From an uncultured Clostridia bacterium (lineage in GTDB: Bacteria; Bacillota; Clostridia; Lachnospirales; Anaerotignaceae), in assembly GCA_902477755.1 (NCBI GenBank), contig CABSIK010000006.1:1-64000 (forward strand): a DNA stretch of 64,000 nt. The letters run 5' to 3'. Shown in pieces: positions 17,719 to 27,293 of the stretch. The position numbers and the translations under genes were made by a program. The notes below the pieces were generated by a model. The model did not search any database. It was given only the letters and a program-made list of their open reading frames with translations, and was not told the DNA's origin. Each line of letters begins with the position of its first letter. The stretch's first letter is position 1.

Positions 17719-20700
17719 AAAGCCTGACAGAGCCCCTGTTGGAGCTGGAAAGCTATCAATCATTATTGGATGAAATCCGCAAAGGACATACCCCTGTGTT
17801 TGCCACAGGGGTCATTGACGTGGAGAAAAATCACTTGCTCTATGGGGTACAGGAACATTTGCACCGCCCTATGGTGATTCTGACCCACAGTGAAGTTCGT
17901 GCAAAAGAAATTCTGGAGGATATGCAGTTTTTTACAAAGACAGGCATGTATTATCCTGCCAAGGATATTCTCTTTTACAGCGCAGATGTTCACAGCATGG
18001 AAATGAACCGCCAGCGTTTTCTGGTGGTGGAAAAATTGTTGGAGGGGAAATGCCCTCTCATTGTGGCATCTGTGGAAGCCCTTCTGGACAGATACCCCAA
18101 AAAAGAAGTTTTCGCTTCGTTCCTCCTGACTTTGCATGTGGGGGAAGTACGGGAACTGACTGACTTGACAAAACAGCTGGTGTTCATGGGATATGAACGG
18201 GCGGAACTGGTGGAAAGCCCCGGGCAGTTTGCTGTTCGTGGGGGGATTTTGGATGTATATCCTCTGACGGCAGAAGATGCGGTGCGTATCGAATTCTGGG
18301 ATGACGAAATAGACAGCATCCGTTCTATGGATGCCCAGAGCCAGCGTTCCGTGGATAAATTGAACACTGTGACTATTTTCCCCATGCGGGAACTGGTCTA
18401 CGACGAAGAAACAGCAAAATCAGCGGCAGACAAAATGGAAGCCGAGTACAAAAAAGCCCTGAAGAAAATGGAAAAAAGCACCGTGGAGGATGGTGTGGAA
18501 CGTATGAAGGAGCATATTGGGGAAAACATCGACTTACTCCGTTCAGAATTGAGTTTTTCTTCTGTGGGCAGTTTCATCAACTACTTTTATGATGATACGG
18601 TGAGTCTCCTTTCCTATTTGCCGGAAGATACCATTCTTTGTTTTGATGAACCCCAGCGGTTGGCGGAACACATGGATACTCTGCGGCAGGAATATGAGGA
18701 AAGTATGAAAGGCAGAATCGCCCAGGGCTTTTTGCTTCCTGCCCAGAGCAAACTCCTTTTCGATTATCTGGATATTCTGCGGCAGGCAGAGGACTTTGAC
18801 CGCATCCTTTTGGCAGGGATTTCCCAGCGGACACCTCATTTTCAGCCCAAAGCACAGGCGGATTTTGCGGTGCGCTCCATTCCTTCTTTCCAGAAACGGG
18901 CAGATTTGTTCTGTGAGGAATTGCAGTATCTGAAAACACAGAATTACCGTATTTTGGTGTTGGCAGGGACAGGTATCCGTGCCCAGAGAATGGCAGTAGA
19001 ATTGACGGAAATGGATGTGCCTGCCGTTTATGTGGATGATTTGGAAAAAGAAATGGTGCCCGGCAGTGTTTGGGTGTCTAAAGGTTCTCTGTCCAAAGGG
19101 TTCCAGTATGACTATATCCGTTTGGCTGTCTTTTCCGACAGCGAGATTTTTGGAAAGAGCGGCGAGAAACGGAAGAAGAAAAAGAAGAAAAACGGCGTTG
19201 CCATCCAGAGTTTTTCCGACCTGCACATCGGCGACTATGTAGTACATGATAACCACGGTATCGGCGTGTTCCGAGGTTTGGAGAAAATCTCTGTGGAAGG
19301 CGTCCAGAAGGATTATATGAAAATTTCCTATCGGGATGGGGGCAATCTCTTTGTGCCTGTCAGCCAGATGGATATGATTCAGAAATATATCGGTTCCGGT
19401 GGTGCCGCACCCAGACTGAATAAGCTGGGTGGACAGGACTGGCTGAAAGCAAAGGCAAAAGCCAGAACTGCCGTGAAGATATTGGCGGAGGACTTGGTTG
19501 CCCTTTACGCCAAACGTGCGGCGGCAAAAGGTCATGTATACGGGGCAGATACTCTGTGGCAGAGGGAATTTGAAGAAGCCTTCCCCTTTGACGAAACAGA
19601 TGACCAGCTCAACGCCATCGAAGATGTGAAAAAAGATATGGAAAGCGGCAAAGTCATGGACAGATTGGTCTGCGGCGACGTTGGCTACGGAAAAACGGAA
19701 GTTGCCATCCGTGCCGCTTTCAAAGCTGTACAGGATGGAAAACAGGTGGCATATCTGGTACCTACCACCATTCTGGCACAACAGCATTACAATACCTTTG
19801 TACAGCGTATGTCCGGCTATCCCGTCAAAATTGAACTGCTATCCCGTTTCCGTACGCCCAAACAGCAGAAAGAAAGCCTGAATGGACTGGAAAAAGGCTT
19901 TTCTGATATTGTCATCGGTACCCACCGCATCCTGTCCAAAGATGTGAAGTTCAAGGATTTGGGTCTGGTTATCGTGGACGAGGAACAGCGTTTTGGTGTG
20001 GCACATAAAGAAAAATTGAAACGCCTGCGGGAAAATGTGGACGTCCTCACATTGACAGCAACACCTATCCCCAGAACATTACATATGTCTTTGGCAGGTA
20101 TCCGGGATATGAGTATTCTGGAGGAACCTCCTCAGGAACGCCGTCCCATCCAGACTTATGTTATGGAAAATAACCCGGAATTTATCCGAGAAGCCATTCA
20201 CAGGGAATTGAGCCGTGGCGGTCAGGTCTTTTATCTTTACAATCGAGTGGAAACCATTGGAGAAGAAGCCTTCCGCGTGCAGAATTTGGCGCCGGAAGCC
20301 AATGTTGCCTTTGCCCATGGGCAGATGTCGGAGAGGGAACTGGAAAACATCATGCAGGACTTCATCAGCGGTGAAATTGATGTGCTGGTATGTACCACCA
20401 TCATTGAAACGGGCATGGATATTTCCAACGTGAATACGATTATCATTCAGGATGCCGACCGCATGGGCTTGTCCCAGCTTTATCAGCTTCGGGGACGTGT
20501 GGGCAGAAGCAACCGCACAGCCTACGCTTATCTCATGTACAAACGGGATAAGATGCTGAAGGAAGCGGCAGAAAAAAGACTCCAGACCATTCGAGAATTT
20601 ACGGAGTTTGGCTCCGGCTTCAAGGTTGCCATGCGTGACTTGGAAATCCGCGGCGCCGGAAACCTTTTGGGTGCAGAACAGCATGGACATATGGAATCTG

Positions 20701-21218
20701 TCGGCTATGACATGTACTGCCGTTTGCTGGAAGAAGAAGTCCAGAACCTGAAAGGGGAACCTGTGGCAGAAACATTTGAAACCACAGTGGATTTGAATAT
20801 CAACGCTTATCTGCCTGATTTCTATATCAAAAATCAGGAACAGCGCATGGATTTGTATAAGAAAATCGCTGCCATTCAGACCTTGGAAGAATTCTATGAC
20901 ATGCAGGAGGAACTGGAAGACCGCTATGGTGACCTGCCTAAGAGCGTCCAAAACCTGTTGGAAATGGTACTTTTGAAGGCAGAGGCTCATGGGTTGGGCA
21001 TCACTGCCATCAATCAGAAGGGCAGCAATATTCTGGTGGAATTCCGTCCAGATGCACCCTTAGACCCGGAAAAGCTCACAAAGTGCATTGCCGAAAGCCG
21101 TGGACGGTATCTCTTTACGGCTGGCGCCATGCCTTATGTGACTGTCAGACTGAAAAAGGGCGAGGAGAACAAAGGCGTGCTCTATATTAAAAGTTTATTA
21201 CAAGGGCTCAAAGCATAG
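17715..21218 (+). CDS. mfd: Transcription-repair coupling factor Mfd
   Basis: The 1167-residue protein releases RNA polymerase stalled at DNA damage and recruits UvrA. Its order is a UvrB-homology region, an RNA-polymerase interaction (CarD-like) domain at about residues 495-560 (IGDYVVHDNHGIGVFRGLE), an SF2 helicase with Walker A CGDVGYGKTEVA (about 652-663) and DEEQRFG, the RecG-like motif ITGMDISNVNT-type region and the RGRVGR motif VI, and a C-terminal TRCF domain. A Lys-rich patch just before the CarD-like domain (KRKKKKKKNG) is notable. Translational coupling to pth is evident. Confidence 0.97.
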   Translation: MKSLTEPLLELESYQSLLDEIRKGHTPVFATGVIDVEKNHLLYGVQEHLHRPMVILTHSEVRAKEILEDMQFFTKTGMYYPAKDILFYSADVHSMEMNRQRFLVVEKLLEGKCPLIVASVEALLDRYPKKEVFASFLLTLHVGEVRELTDLTKQLVFMGYERAELVESPGQFAVRGGILDVYPLTAEDAVRIEFWDDEIDSIRSMDAQSQRSVDKLNTVTIFPMRELVYDEETAKSAADKMEAEYKKALKKMEKSTVEDGVERMKEHIGENIDLLRSELSFSSVGSFINYFYDDTVSLLSYLPEDTILCFDEPQRLAEHMDTLRQEYEESMKGRIAQGFLLPAQSKLLFDYLDILRQAEDFDRILLAGISQRTPHFQPKAQADFAVRSIPSFQKRADLFCEELQYLKTQNYRILVLAGTGIRAQRMAVELTEMDVPAVYVDDLEKEMVPGSVWVSKGSLSKGFQYDYIRLAVFSDSEIFGKSGEKRKKKKKKNGVAIQSFSDLHIGDYVVHDNHGIGVFRGLEKISVEGVQKDYMKISYRDGGNLFVPVSQMDMIQKYIGSGGAAPRLNKLGGQDWLKAKAKARTAVKILAEDLVALYAKRAAAKGHVYGADTLWQREFEEAFPFDETDDQLNAIEDVKKDMESGKVMDRLVCGDVGYGKTEVAIRAAFKAVQDGKQVAYLVPTTILAQQHYNTFVQRMSGYPVKIELLSRFRTPKQQKESLNGLEKGFSDIVIGTHRILSKDVKFKDLGLVIVDEEQRFGVAHKEKLKRLRENVDVLTLTATPIPRTLHMSLAGIRDMSILEEPPQERRPIQTYVMENNPEFIREAIHRELSRGGQVFYLYNRVETIGEEAFRVQNLAPEANVAFAHGQMSERELENIMQDFISGEIDVLVCTTIIETGMDISNVNTIIIQDADRMGLSQLYQLRGRVGRSNRTAYAYLMYKRDKMLKEAAEKRLQTIREFTEFGSGFKVAMRDLEIRGAGNLLGAEQHGHMESVGYDMYCRLLEEEVQNLKGEPVAETFETTVDLNINAYLPDFYIKNQEQRMDLYKKIAAIQTLEEFYDMQEELEDRYGDLPKSVQNLLEMVLLKAEAHGLGITAINQKGSNILVEFRPDAPLDPEKLTKCIAESRGRYLFTAGAMPYVTVRLKKGEENKGVLYIKSLLQGLKA

Positions 21219-21316
21219 TTTTTTCGGAAAAAAATGTGTATAATAAAAGCTAACCTTCTTTTTTGAGAAAAAAAGAGGTGCAAAAACATGAAACCGAAAA
21301 AGAGAGTGTGATTTTT

Positions 21317-22288
21317 ATGAAAAAGAAAGCGAAGGGGGCATTGTGCCTGCTGCTGACGGGGCTTTTATGGCTCACAGGCTGCGGCAGTTCTTTTTCCGAT
21401 GAAGTCATAGCGCGCATAGATGGCAGAGAAATCATGAAGTCCGAGTATATGGTATATCTCTATACCAGCACCGAAAGCTTTGTTTCCGCCGCAGGCAGTG
21501 ATGTCTGGGATATGGATTTTGACGGCATGACCGGAGCGGAGCTGGTGCAGGAGAGAGCATTCAGCACCATACAAAGTGTGGTTGCCGCGGAACAGTATGC
21601 GGAGGAAAACAACATTTCTCTGACAGAAGACCAGAAAACAGAAGCCCACACCATGGCAGAGGAATTCCTCAGTCAGCTGACAGAGGAAGACTTGGCGAAA
21701 ATGGGGGTGGATGAAGAACAGATGGAAACCCTCATGGAGGAATCTTATCTGTATTCTGTGGTCTATGACACATTGGCAAAAGAATGTGAAGTCAATGCCG
21801 AAGAAATGGAGCAGTATTATCAGGATAATGCCGACGCGTTGCGGGAGGAATATACCCAGATCACCATTGATACCATCATGGTGAACGATGAGGAAACGGC
21901 AAAGGAAGTCAGCGAGAAGGCGAAAGCCGGAGAGGACTTTGTGACACTTTTTGAAACCTATGATACAGATACTTCCACGAAGGAAAACGGCGGCAATGGC
22001 CAGATGACACTGTATCAAAATTATCTGAACAATACCTTTGGGTTATCGGAAAATCTCACATTGGGTGAGATCACAGACCCCATTGAGGTACGAGGCAGTT
22101 ATTTCATACTGAAAGTGGAATCTATCACACCGCCTACAGATGAGCAGGTGAAGCAGCTGGCAGAAGATGCTTACCGCCAGCAGGTACAGTCCGCTTATGT
22201 GGAAAGCCGTCTGTCAGAAATGATCGGGGCGCAGGAAGTGGAAAAAATCCCAGAAGCGTGGGAAAATATGGAAACATTCCAAGATTGA
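21317..22288 (+). CDS. Lipoprotein foldase, SurA/PrsA-like peptidyl-prolyl isomerase
   Basis: The 323-residue protein starts with a Lys-rich signal and the lipobox LTGC (LLWLTGCGSS), so it should be anchored outside the membrane. Next comes a SurA-N-like helical region (VIARIDGREIMKSEYMVYLY), then a PpiC-type rotamase region around YTQITIDTIMVNDEETAKEV and a glycine-rich NGGNGQMTLYQ loop. It is highly acidic, as PrsA-like foldases often are. I chose the ATG at 21317 because the signal peptide begins there. Terminator sequence follows. The folding role is inferred from family. Confidence 0.85.
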   Translation: MKKKAKGALCLLLTGLLWLTGCGSSFSDEVIARIDGREIMKSEYMVYLYTSTESFVSAAGSDVWDMDFDGMTGAELVQERAFSTIQSVVAAEQYAEENNISLTEDQKTEAHTMAEEFLSQLTEEDLAKMGVDEEQMETLMEESYLYSVVYDTLAKECEVNAEEMEQYYQDNADALREEYTQITIDTIMVNDEETAKEVSEKAKAGEDFVTLFETYDTDTSTKENGGNGQMTLYQNYLNNTFGLSENLTLGEITDPIEVRGSYFILKVESITPPTDEQVKQLAEDAYRQQVQSAYVESRLSEMIGAQEVEKIPEAWENMETFQD

Positions 22289-22290
22289 TA

Positions 22291-22337
22291 TAAGCCGGAA
22301 ATGTTCGATTGTGGTCGAAGATTTCCGGCTTTTTTAT
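22291..22337 (+). terminator. Intrinsic terminator after the foldase gene
   Basis: AAGCCGGAAAT and ATTTCCGGCTT pair around an 18-base loop, followed by TTTTT. It lies directly after the stop. Confidence 0.85.
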
Positions 22338-22458
22338 ATGGAAAAGGAGAGTTGTGAAAGAAGCGGTTTTTTTGTCTGCGGCTTGAAAAAGGGCATGGGA
22401 TAGAGTATCATGAAAGAAGAACATTTTATATGGGATAGAGAAAGGAGTTTTGTTTACA

Positions 22459-23274
22459 ATGGAAATCAAAAAAGTATGGGCCATGTATTTCAGCCCCACC
22501 GGCGGTACCGAAAAAGCTGTGAGAACCGTATCCGCCCATGTGGCAGAAAGCCTTGGCGTTCCTGTGGAAATATATGATTTTACACTGCCTGATGTACGGA
22601 AAAAAGAAGTGGCTTTCACCGAAACAGATCTGGTGTTCTTTGGCACGCCTGTTATTGCAGGCCGTGTGCCTAATGTATTGCTGCCTTATTTGAAAACCGT
22701 TGTGGGTGGTAAAGCTTATGCAGTGCCTATGGTATCCTTCGGCAACCGTAATTTTGATGATGCTCTCATCGAACTGCGTAACATTTTGGAAGATGATGGC
22801 TTCCGTACCATTGCCGGCGGCGCTTTTGTCAGTGAACATTCTTTCTCCAGAAAACTGTCCGCAGGCAGACCCGACGAAGAAGACTACAAGGTAATGCATG
22901 AATTTGCAGAAAAACTGGTGGAAAAAATCAACAGCGGCTGGGAATACGACGGCCCTGCTTATGTGAAAGGAGAAGACCCCATCCGTCCTTACTTTACACC
23001 CAGAGATCGTTATGGCAATGCCATTGACATCCGCAAAGTAAAACCCAAAACAAGCGACGCTTGCTGTGGCTGCGGTATCTGCGCGGAAGTTTGTCCCATG
23101 GGCTCCATTGACAAAGTGGACTTCTCCTGTAAAGGCATCTGCATCAAATGCTGCGCATGTATCAAGAAATGTCCTTCCGGTGCAAAATACTTCGACGACC
23201 CTGGATACATCTATCACAAAGAAGAACTGGAAGAATTGTATGAAGGCAGATCTTTGCCCGAATATTTTGTATAA
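22459..23274 (+). CDS. EFR1-family ferredoxin (flavodoxin-like domain plus two 4Fe-4S clusters)
   Basis: The 271-residue protein joins an N-terminal flavodoxin-like domain (MYFSPTGGTEKAV, the FMN phosphate loop) to a C-terminal double ferredoxin. The two Cys motifs are CCGCGICAEVCP and CIKCCACIKKCP, giving two 4Fe-4S clusters. The layout is that of EFR1-type proteins of anaerobic Firmicutes, presumed electron carriers with unassigned partners. AAAGGAG at 22441 supports the ATG at 22459. It is a single-gene unit with its own terminator. Confidence 0.9.
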   Translation: MEIKKVWAMYFSPTGGTEKAVRTVSAHVAESLGVPVEIYDFTLPDVRKKEVAFTETDLVFFGTPVIAGRVPNVLLPYLKTVVGGKAYAVPMVSFGNRNFDDALIELRNILEDDGFRTIAGGAFVSEHSFSRKLSAGRPDEEDYKVMHEFAEKLVEKINSGWEYDGPAYVKGEDPIRPYFTPRDRYGNAIDIRKVKPKTSDACCGCGICAEVCPMGSIDKVDFSCKGICIKCCACIKKCPSGAKYFDDPGYIYHKEELEELYEGRSLPEYFV

Positions 23275-23291
23275 GAAAATAGCTTCCTGAG

Positions 23292-23338
23292 AAAAAAACG
23301 CGGGAGCTTCTGTGAAACAGAGGCTTTCGCGTTTTTTG
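23292..23338 (+). terminator. Intrinsic terminator after the EFR1 gene
   Basis: AAAAACGCGGGAGCTTCTG pairs imperfectly with CAGAGGCTTTCGCGTTTTT across GAAA. A T-run ends the stem. Confidence 0.85.
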
Positions 23339-23517
23339 CGTTTTTAATTGGATTTTTAGAATAGATGTCATTTATCCATGAAAATGACACTTTTTGTTCA
23401 TATATTGTTTACAATTCTCATGATTTTCTAATTTTTCCCTAAGTACCCATTTAAGTATCTTCCCGTATACTAAACGCTGTATTAGTTTTAAAACAAATAG
23501 AATGTGAGGTGAGAGCG

Positions 23518-24198
23518 ATGAAAGAACAATGGCGTGCGGAACTGAAGTACACCGTTGCAGCGGCGGAAAGCAGAATGCTGGCGGCGCGTATGGCAGCATT
23601 TATGGAGCGGGATATCCATGGAGGCAAGACGGGATATCTGGTGCGTTCCCTGTATTTCGACAATTTCTACAATAAAGCCCTAAGAGAAAAACTGGATGGT
23701 GTGGGCGTACGAGAGAAATTTCGTATTCGTTGTTATGATGGGAATTTTGGCTTTATCCGGCTGGAAAAAAAGAGTAAGCGTTACAACGCGGGCAATAAGA
23801 CCCAGTGCCGTGTGACGGCAGAGGAAACCCAGCGGATTTTGGATGGTGATATCAGCTGGATGGCAGAAGATGAACGGGCACTGGTACGGGAATTGTACCT
23901 GCGGATGCAGATGGGGATTTACCGCCCTACGGTCATTGTGGATTATGACCGAGAGGCTTTGACCTATGAACCGGGGAATGTCCGTGTGACTTTTGACAGA
24001 CGTGTTCGCGGCTGTCATCAGCCCCAGTTGTTTTTCTCGGAAAATTTGCCGTCCATTCCGGCCATTTCTCCTGACAGAGTGGTCATGGAAGTGAAATACG
24101 ACGATTATTTGCCGGATATTGTGAACCGTACCTTACTTACGGTAAAAACAAAAGAACAGGCTTTTTCCAAGTATGCGGCATGCCGCATCATGTGCTGA
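23518..24198 (+). CDS. Polyphosphate polymerase (VTC) domain protein
   Basis: The 226-residue protein has the basic tunnel-lining pattern of VTC-type polyphosphate polymerases: ELKYTV at the N-terminus, RSLYFDNFYNKALREKLDG, KFRIRCYDGNFGFIRLEKKSK, a VIVDYDREAL strand and a final VMEVKYDDYLP metal-binding Glu. In yeast Vtc4 such residues bind phosphate and Mn2+ and make polyphosphate from ATP. Here activity is inferred. GAGGTGA supports the start. It leads a cluster with DUF4956 and CotH, a combination seen in many bacteria. Confidence 0.85.
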   Translation: MKEQWRAELKYTVAAAESRMLAARMAAFMERDIHGGKTGYLVRSLYFDNFYNKALREKLDGVGVREKFRIRCYDGNFGFIRLEKKSKRYNAGNKTQCRVTAEETQRILDGDISWMAEDERALVRELYLRMQMGIYRPTVIVDYDREALTYEPGNVRVTFDRRVRGCHQPQLFFSENLPSIPAISPDRVVMEVKYDDYLPDIVNRTLLTVKTKEQAFSKYAACRIMC

Positions 24199-24285
24199 GG
24201 GCAGTAATGGAAAAGAAAAAAGGCATCAAAAAGAAAAACACAGCATAAATACAAGCGATAAAAATAAGATAGGAGAGAACGGAAG

Positions 24286-24960
24286 ATGACATTTCAAGAC
24301 ATTTTTAAGAGCAGCTTTTTGGAGAGCTTCAGCAGCTTTTCGTTGACGGATACCCTGCTTTCCTTAGCGGCGGCATTCCTCATTGGTTTATTTATTTACT
24401 TTGTATATCGGAAAACTTACAGCGGTGTCCTTTACAGCCGCAGCTTCAATGTATCCCTTATTGCCATACTGCTGGTGACATGTCTGGTCATCCAGGGTGT
24501 AACCAGCAATGTGGTATTGTCTCTGGGTATGGTAGGTGCCCTGTCTATCGTGCGTTTCCGTACGGCAGTAAAAGACCCTATGGATTTGGTATTTTTGTTC
24601 TGGGCAATCGGTGAAGGCATTCTTTGCGGCGCTTCTTTGCTGCCTTTGGCAATTCTGGGTTGCCCCATCATTGGTATTTTCCTGCTGGTATTTGCCAACC
24701 GTCAGCAGGCAGACAGCCCTTATCTGCTCATCATCCGTATGGATAGTGTGGAAGGGGAACAGGCAGTGACAACTTTTGTGCAGCAGGTTGTGAAACGCAT
24801 GACGCTCAAGTCTAAGACCATCACTGGCGGACAGGGGACAGAATTGATTTTTGAAATCTGCCCCAAAAATGGCGAAAGTGCTTTTGTCAATGAAATCAGC
24901 TCCATGGCAGGGGTGCAGTCAGCAGTTATGGTAAGTTATGACGGCAACTACGCGGCGTAA
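24286..24960 (+). CDS. DUF4956 membrane protein
   Basis: The 224-residue protein has four hydrophobic segments in its N-terminal two thirds. It carries the family hallmark VVLSLGMVGALSIVRFRTAVKDP followed by LVFLFWAIGEGILCGA. The C-terminal third is soluble with a ferredoxin-like pattern. It probably sits in the cytoplasmic membrane. DUF4956 proteins are regularly found beside VTC-domain and CotH genes, and that is so here: it follows the VTC gene by 87 bp and precedes cotH-like by 15 bp. Its function is unknown. A role in export or anchoring for its neighbours is speculation. Confidence 0.88.
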   Translation: MTFQDIFKSSFLESFSSFSLTDTLLSLAAAFLIGLFIYFVYRKTYSGVLYSRSFNVSLIAILLVTCLVIQGVTSNVVLSLGMVGALSIVRFRTAVKDPMDLVFLFWAIGEGILCGASLLPLAILGCPIIGIFLLVFANRQQADSPYLLIIRMDSVEGEQAVTTFVQQVVKRMTLKSKTITGGQGTELIFEICPKNGESAFVNEISSMAGVQSAVMVSYDGNYAA

Positions 24961-24975
24961 AAGGAGGCGAAGCCA

Positions 24976-26988
24976 ATGAAAGGACTGCGGGAATATAAAT
25001 TTCTCTTGCTGTCTGGACTTGCTTTGATGGTTTTTGCCGTTCTGGTCTTTGGTGTAGCGTCCCGAGAGGATGTGGAAGCCAAGGAATATCCTTATCTGGA
25101 CAATCTTTTTGCGGAAGGTGTCGTCAATGAGATCAATATTGACATCAGTGAAGAAGATTGGGCGGATCTGGTGGAAAATCCACTGGAAGAAACCTATTAC
25201 GCCGTGGATGTGACCATCAACGGGGAAACCCTGTCAAATGTGGCACTGCGGACAAAGGGCAACAACACCCTTACATCGGTGGCGTCTTCTGATTCTGACC
25301 GCTACAGTTTCAAGATAGATTTCGATTACTTCAATGACGGTGAAAATTACTATGGCTTGAAAAAGCTGAATCTGAATAACAACTATGGGGATGCCAGCTA
25401 CATGCGGGAATATATTTCCTACCGCATCATGGGCGAGATGGGGATTCCTGTCCCTGCCACCAGCTATACCCATATCACCATCAACGGGGAAGAATGGGGC
25501 TTGTATCTGGCAGTGGAACCCATTGACGAAGTCTTTCTGGAACGTACCTTTGGGGACAGTACAGGAGATTTGTATAAACCAGACGGCACTGGTGCGGATT
25601 TGGTATACCGTGGGGATGATATGTCGGAATATCCCGGTTTGGTGCTGAAAACAAATGAAGAAACTTCTGACGGCTCTGCCATTCTGGCTTTGATGCAGGC
25701 GTTGGAGTCAGGAGAAGGACTGGAAGATGTGCTGGATGTGGACGAAGTGCTCCGGTATCTGGCAGCGAATGTTGCATTGGCAAATTACGACAGTTATTTG
25801 GGTAACACCACCCATAACTACTATCTCTATGAACAGGATGGACGCTTCACCATTGTGCCTTGGGATTATAACTATTCCTTCGGCGGTTTTGGCGGCGGTG
25901 AAGTGGATATCTATGAGCCCACAAATCAGTCCATGGGCATGGGCGGCGGCAGACGTCCAGACATGGAAAATGAGGAATCCCAGACAGCGGCAGGAGAAAA
26001 CGCTGGGGAAGAACAGATAGCACAGATGCCAGAAGGCATGGAACCTCCTGAAAATATGGAAATGCAGATGCCGGAAGGTATGGAACGTCCAGAAGGTATG
26101 GGTGGCGGCATGGGCGGCAGCAATGAAAAACCCTTGGTGGATACATTGCTTTCTCAGGATGTCCTTCTTGCTCAGTATGAAAGCTATCTGGCAGAAATTG
26201 CGGAAACCTATTTCACAGAAGCCTATATGAGCCAAATCGTCAGTGAAACGGCGGAAATGATTGCGCCTTATGTGGAAAAAGACGCCACAGCCTTCTTTAC
26301 TTATGACGAATTTCTGGAAGCGTCTTCTGTTGATGCCACAGACCCCAATTCTTTGGTTTATTTTGCCGTTTCCATGGCGGAAAGCATTGAAACCCAGCTG
26401 GCAGGGGGAGAGCCTACATTCAATACCAACTCCTTTGTAGCGGCAGCAGCAGGCGGCGGTGGAAAACGCCCCGGTGAAGATTTTGGTGGCATGCAGGATA
26501 CTGAACAGACTGCTGAAACGACAGAAGTGAGCGACCAAACCCAGCAAGTTCCGGGACAAATGGGAGATGTGGCCGGTCAGCCGCCGGAAATGATGGAAGG
26601 AACAGAACAGACAGCTGACACATCCCAAGGTGATACCGCTGAAGTGAGCGACCAAACCCAGCAAGTTCTGGGGCAAATGGGAGATATGGCAGGACAGCCG
26701 CCAGAAATGACGGAAGCAACAGAGCAGACTGCTGATACAGCAGAAGCAAACGACCAAACCCAGAAATCCCCAGAACAAATGGGTGATATGCCCCAGCGTG
26801 GGGAACAGGGGCAGCGTGGCGGCGGCCCCATGGGAGCCATGTCCCGTGTCACATGGCAGGATGCAGCACCAGCTTTGGCTGTCTGCGGAGGCATCTTTCT
26901 CTTGGGCTTCGGTTATCTGCTGTATTTCAGACGGCGGCGGAGATTATCCATGCTGAAACAGGAAGAAAAGACAGATATAACAGAATAA
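24976..26988 (+). CDS. CotH kinase-family protein, membrane-anchored, with Gln/Met-rich repeats
   Basis: The 670-residue protein has an N-terminal signal/anchor (KFLLLSGLALMVFAVLVFG). A CotH domain at about residues 35-460 contains TKGNNTL, MREYISYRIMGEMGIPVPAT, EPIDEVFLERTFG, GDLYKPDG and VPWDYNYSFGGFGGGE. Acidic, Met/Gly/Pro-rich low-complexity stretches lie inside and after it. Three copies of an EQTA...SDQTQQVPGQMGDVAGQPPEM-like unit occur at about residues 505-620. A C-terminal membrane helix follows, and then a basic tail. CotH of Bacillus phosphorylates spore-coat proteins. The extracellular, anchored form here suggests a cell-surface phosphotransferase (inference). RBS is AAGGAGG. Confidence 0.9.
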   Translation: MKGLREYKFLLLSGLALMVFAVLVFGVASREDVEAKEYPYLDNLFAEGVVNEINIDISEEDWADLVENPLEETYYAVDVTINGETLSNVALRTKGNNTLTSVASSDSDRYSFKIDFDYFNDGENYYGLKKLNLNNNYGDASYMREYISYRIMGEMGIPVPATSYTHITINGEEWGLYLAVEPIDEVFLERTFGDSTGDLYKPDGTGADLVYRGDDMSEYPGLVLKTNEETSDGSAILALMQALESGEGLEDVLDVDEVLRYLAANVALANYDSYLGNTTHNYYLYEQDGRFTIVPWDYNYSFGGFGGGEVDIYEPTNQSMGMGGGRRPDMENEESQTAAGENAGEEQIAQMPEGMEPPENMEMQMPEGMERPEGMGGGMGGSNEKPLVDTLLSQDVLLAQYESYLAEIAETYFTEAYMSQIVSETAEMIAPYVEKDATAFFTYDEFLEASSVDATDPNSLVYFAVSMAESIETQLAGGEPTFNTNSFVAAAAGGGGKRPGEDFGGMQDTEQTAETTEVSDQTQQVPGQMGDVAGQPPEMMEGTEQTADTSQGDTAEVSDQTQQVLGQMGDMAGQPPEMTEATEQTADTAEANDQTQKSPEQMGDMPQRGEQGQRGGGPMGAMSRVTWQDAAPALAVCGGIFLLGFGYLLYFRRRRRLSMLKQEEKTDITE

Positions 26989-27026
26989 CAAAATCAGATA
27001 TATGAAAAAGCACCTATATTCTTAGA

Positions 27027-27199
27027 GGCATTTTCATAAGAAAACAAAGAAAGCTGAAATCTTTGGCAGTACAAAGGATTCCAGCTTTCTTATTTTTATG
27101 GAGATGATATTTGGGGTGTTTTCTTCTAAAGACAGCCGTCGCAATTTCCCTTAAGAAATCAATAAAACAGAGAACTAATGTTTTTTAAGGGGAAGTTGC
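27027..27199 (+). repeat. MITE-like intergenic repeat, full-length copy 2
   Basis: The 173-bp unit is in the same orientation as copy 1. Left end GGCATTTTCATAAGAAAACA; hairpin module AAAGCTGAAATCTTTG / AAAGGATTCCAGCTTT; linker AAAGACAGCCGTC; palindromic module starting GCAATTTCCCTTAAGAAAT and ending TTTTTTAAGGGGAAGTTGC. It fills most of the 305-bp gap between the CotH gene and the next gene, and the hairpin could act as a terminator for the VTC-DUF4956-CotH operon. Confidence 0.85.
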
Positions 27200-27293
27200 C
27201 GTGCATAGGTGCTTTTTCTCTGTGATGTATTGCCCTGCTGTGCTTTTCTGTGTTACCATGAAAATATAGATAAGCAGGAAAGGGGGAGAAGAT

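Noticed and set aside
26480..26850. A CRISPR array, because of repeated DNA units
   Set aside because: The repeats are in frame inside the CotH-family gene, of about 110 bp, with no spacer structure.
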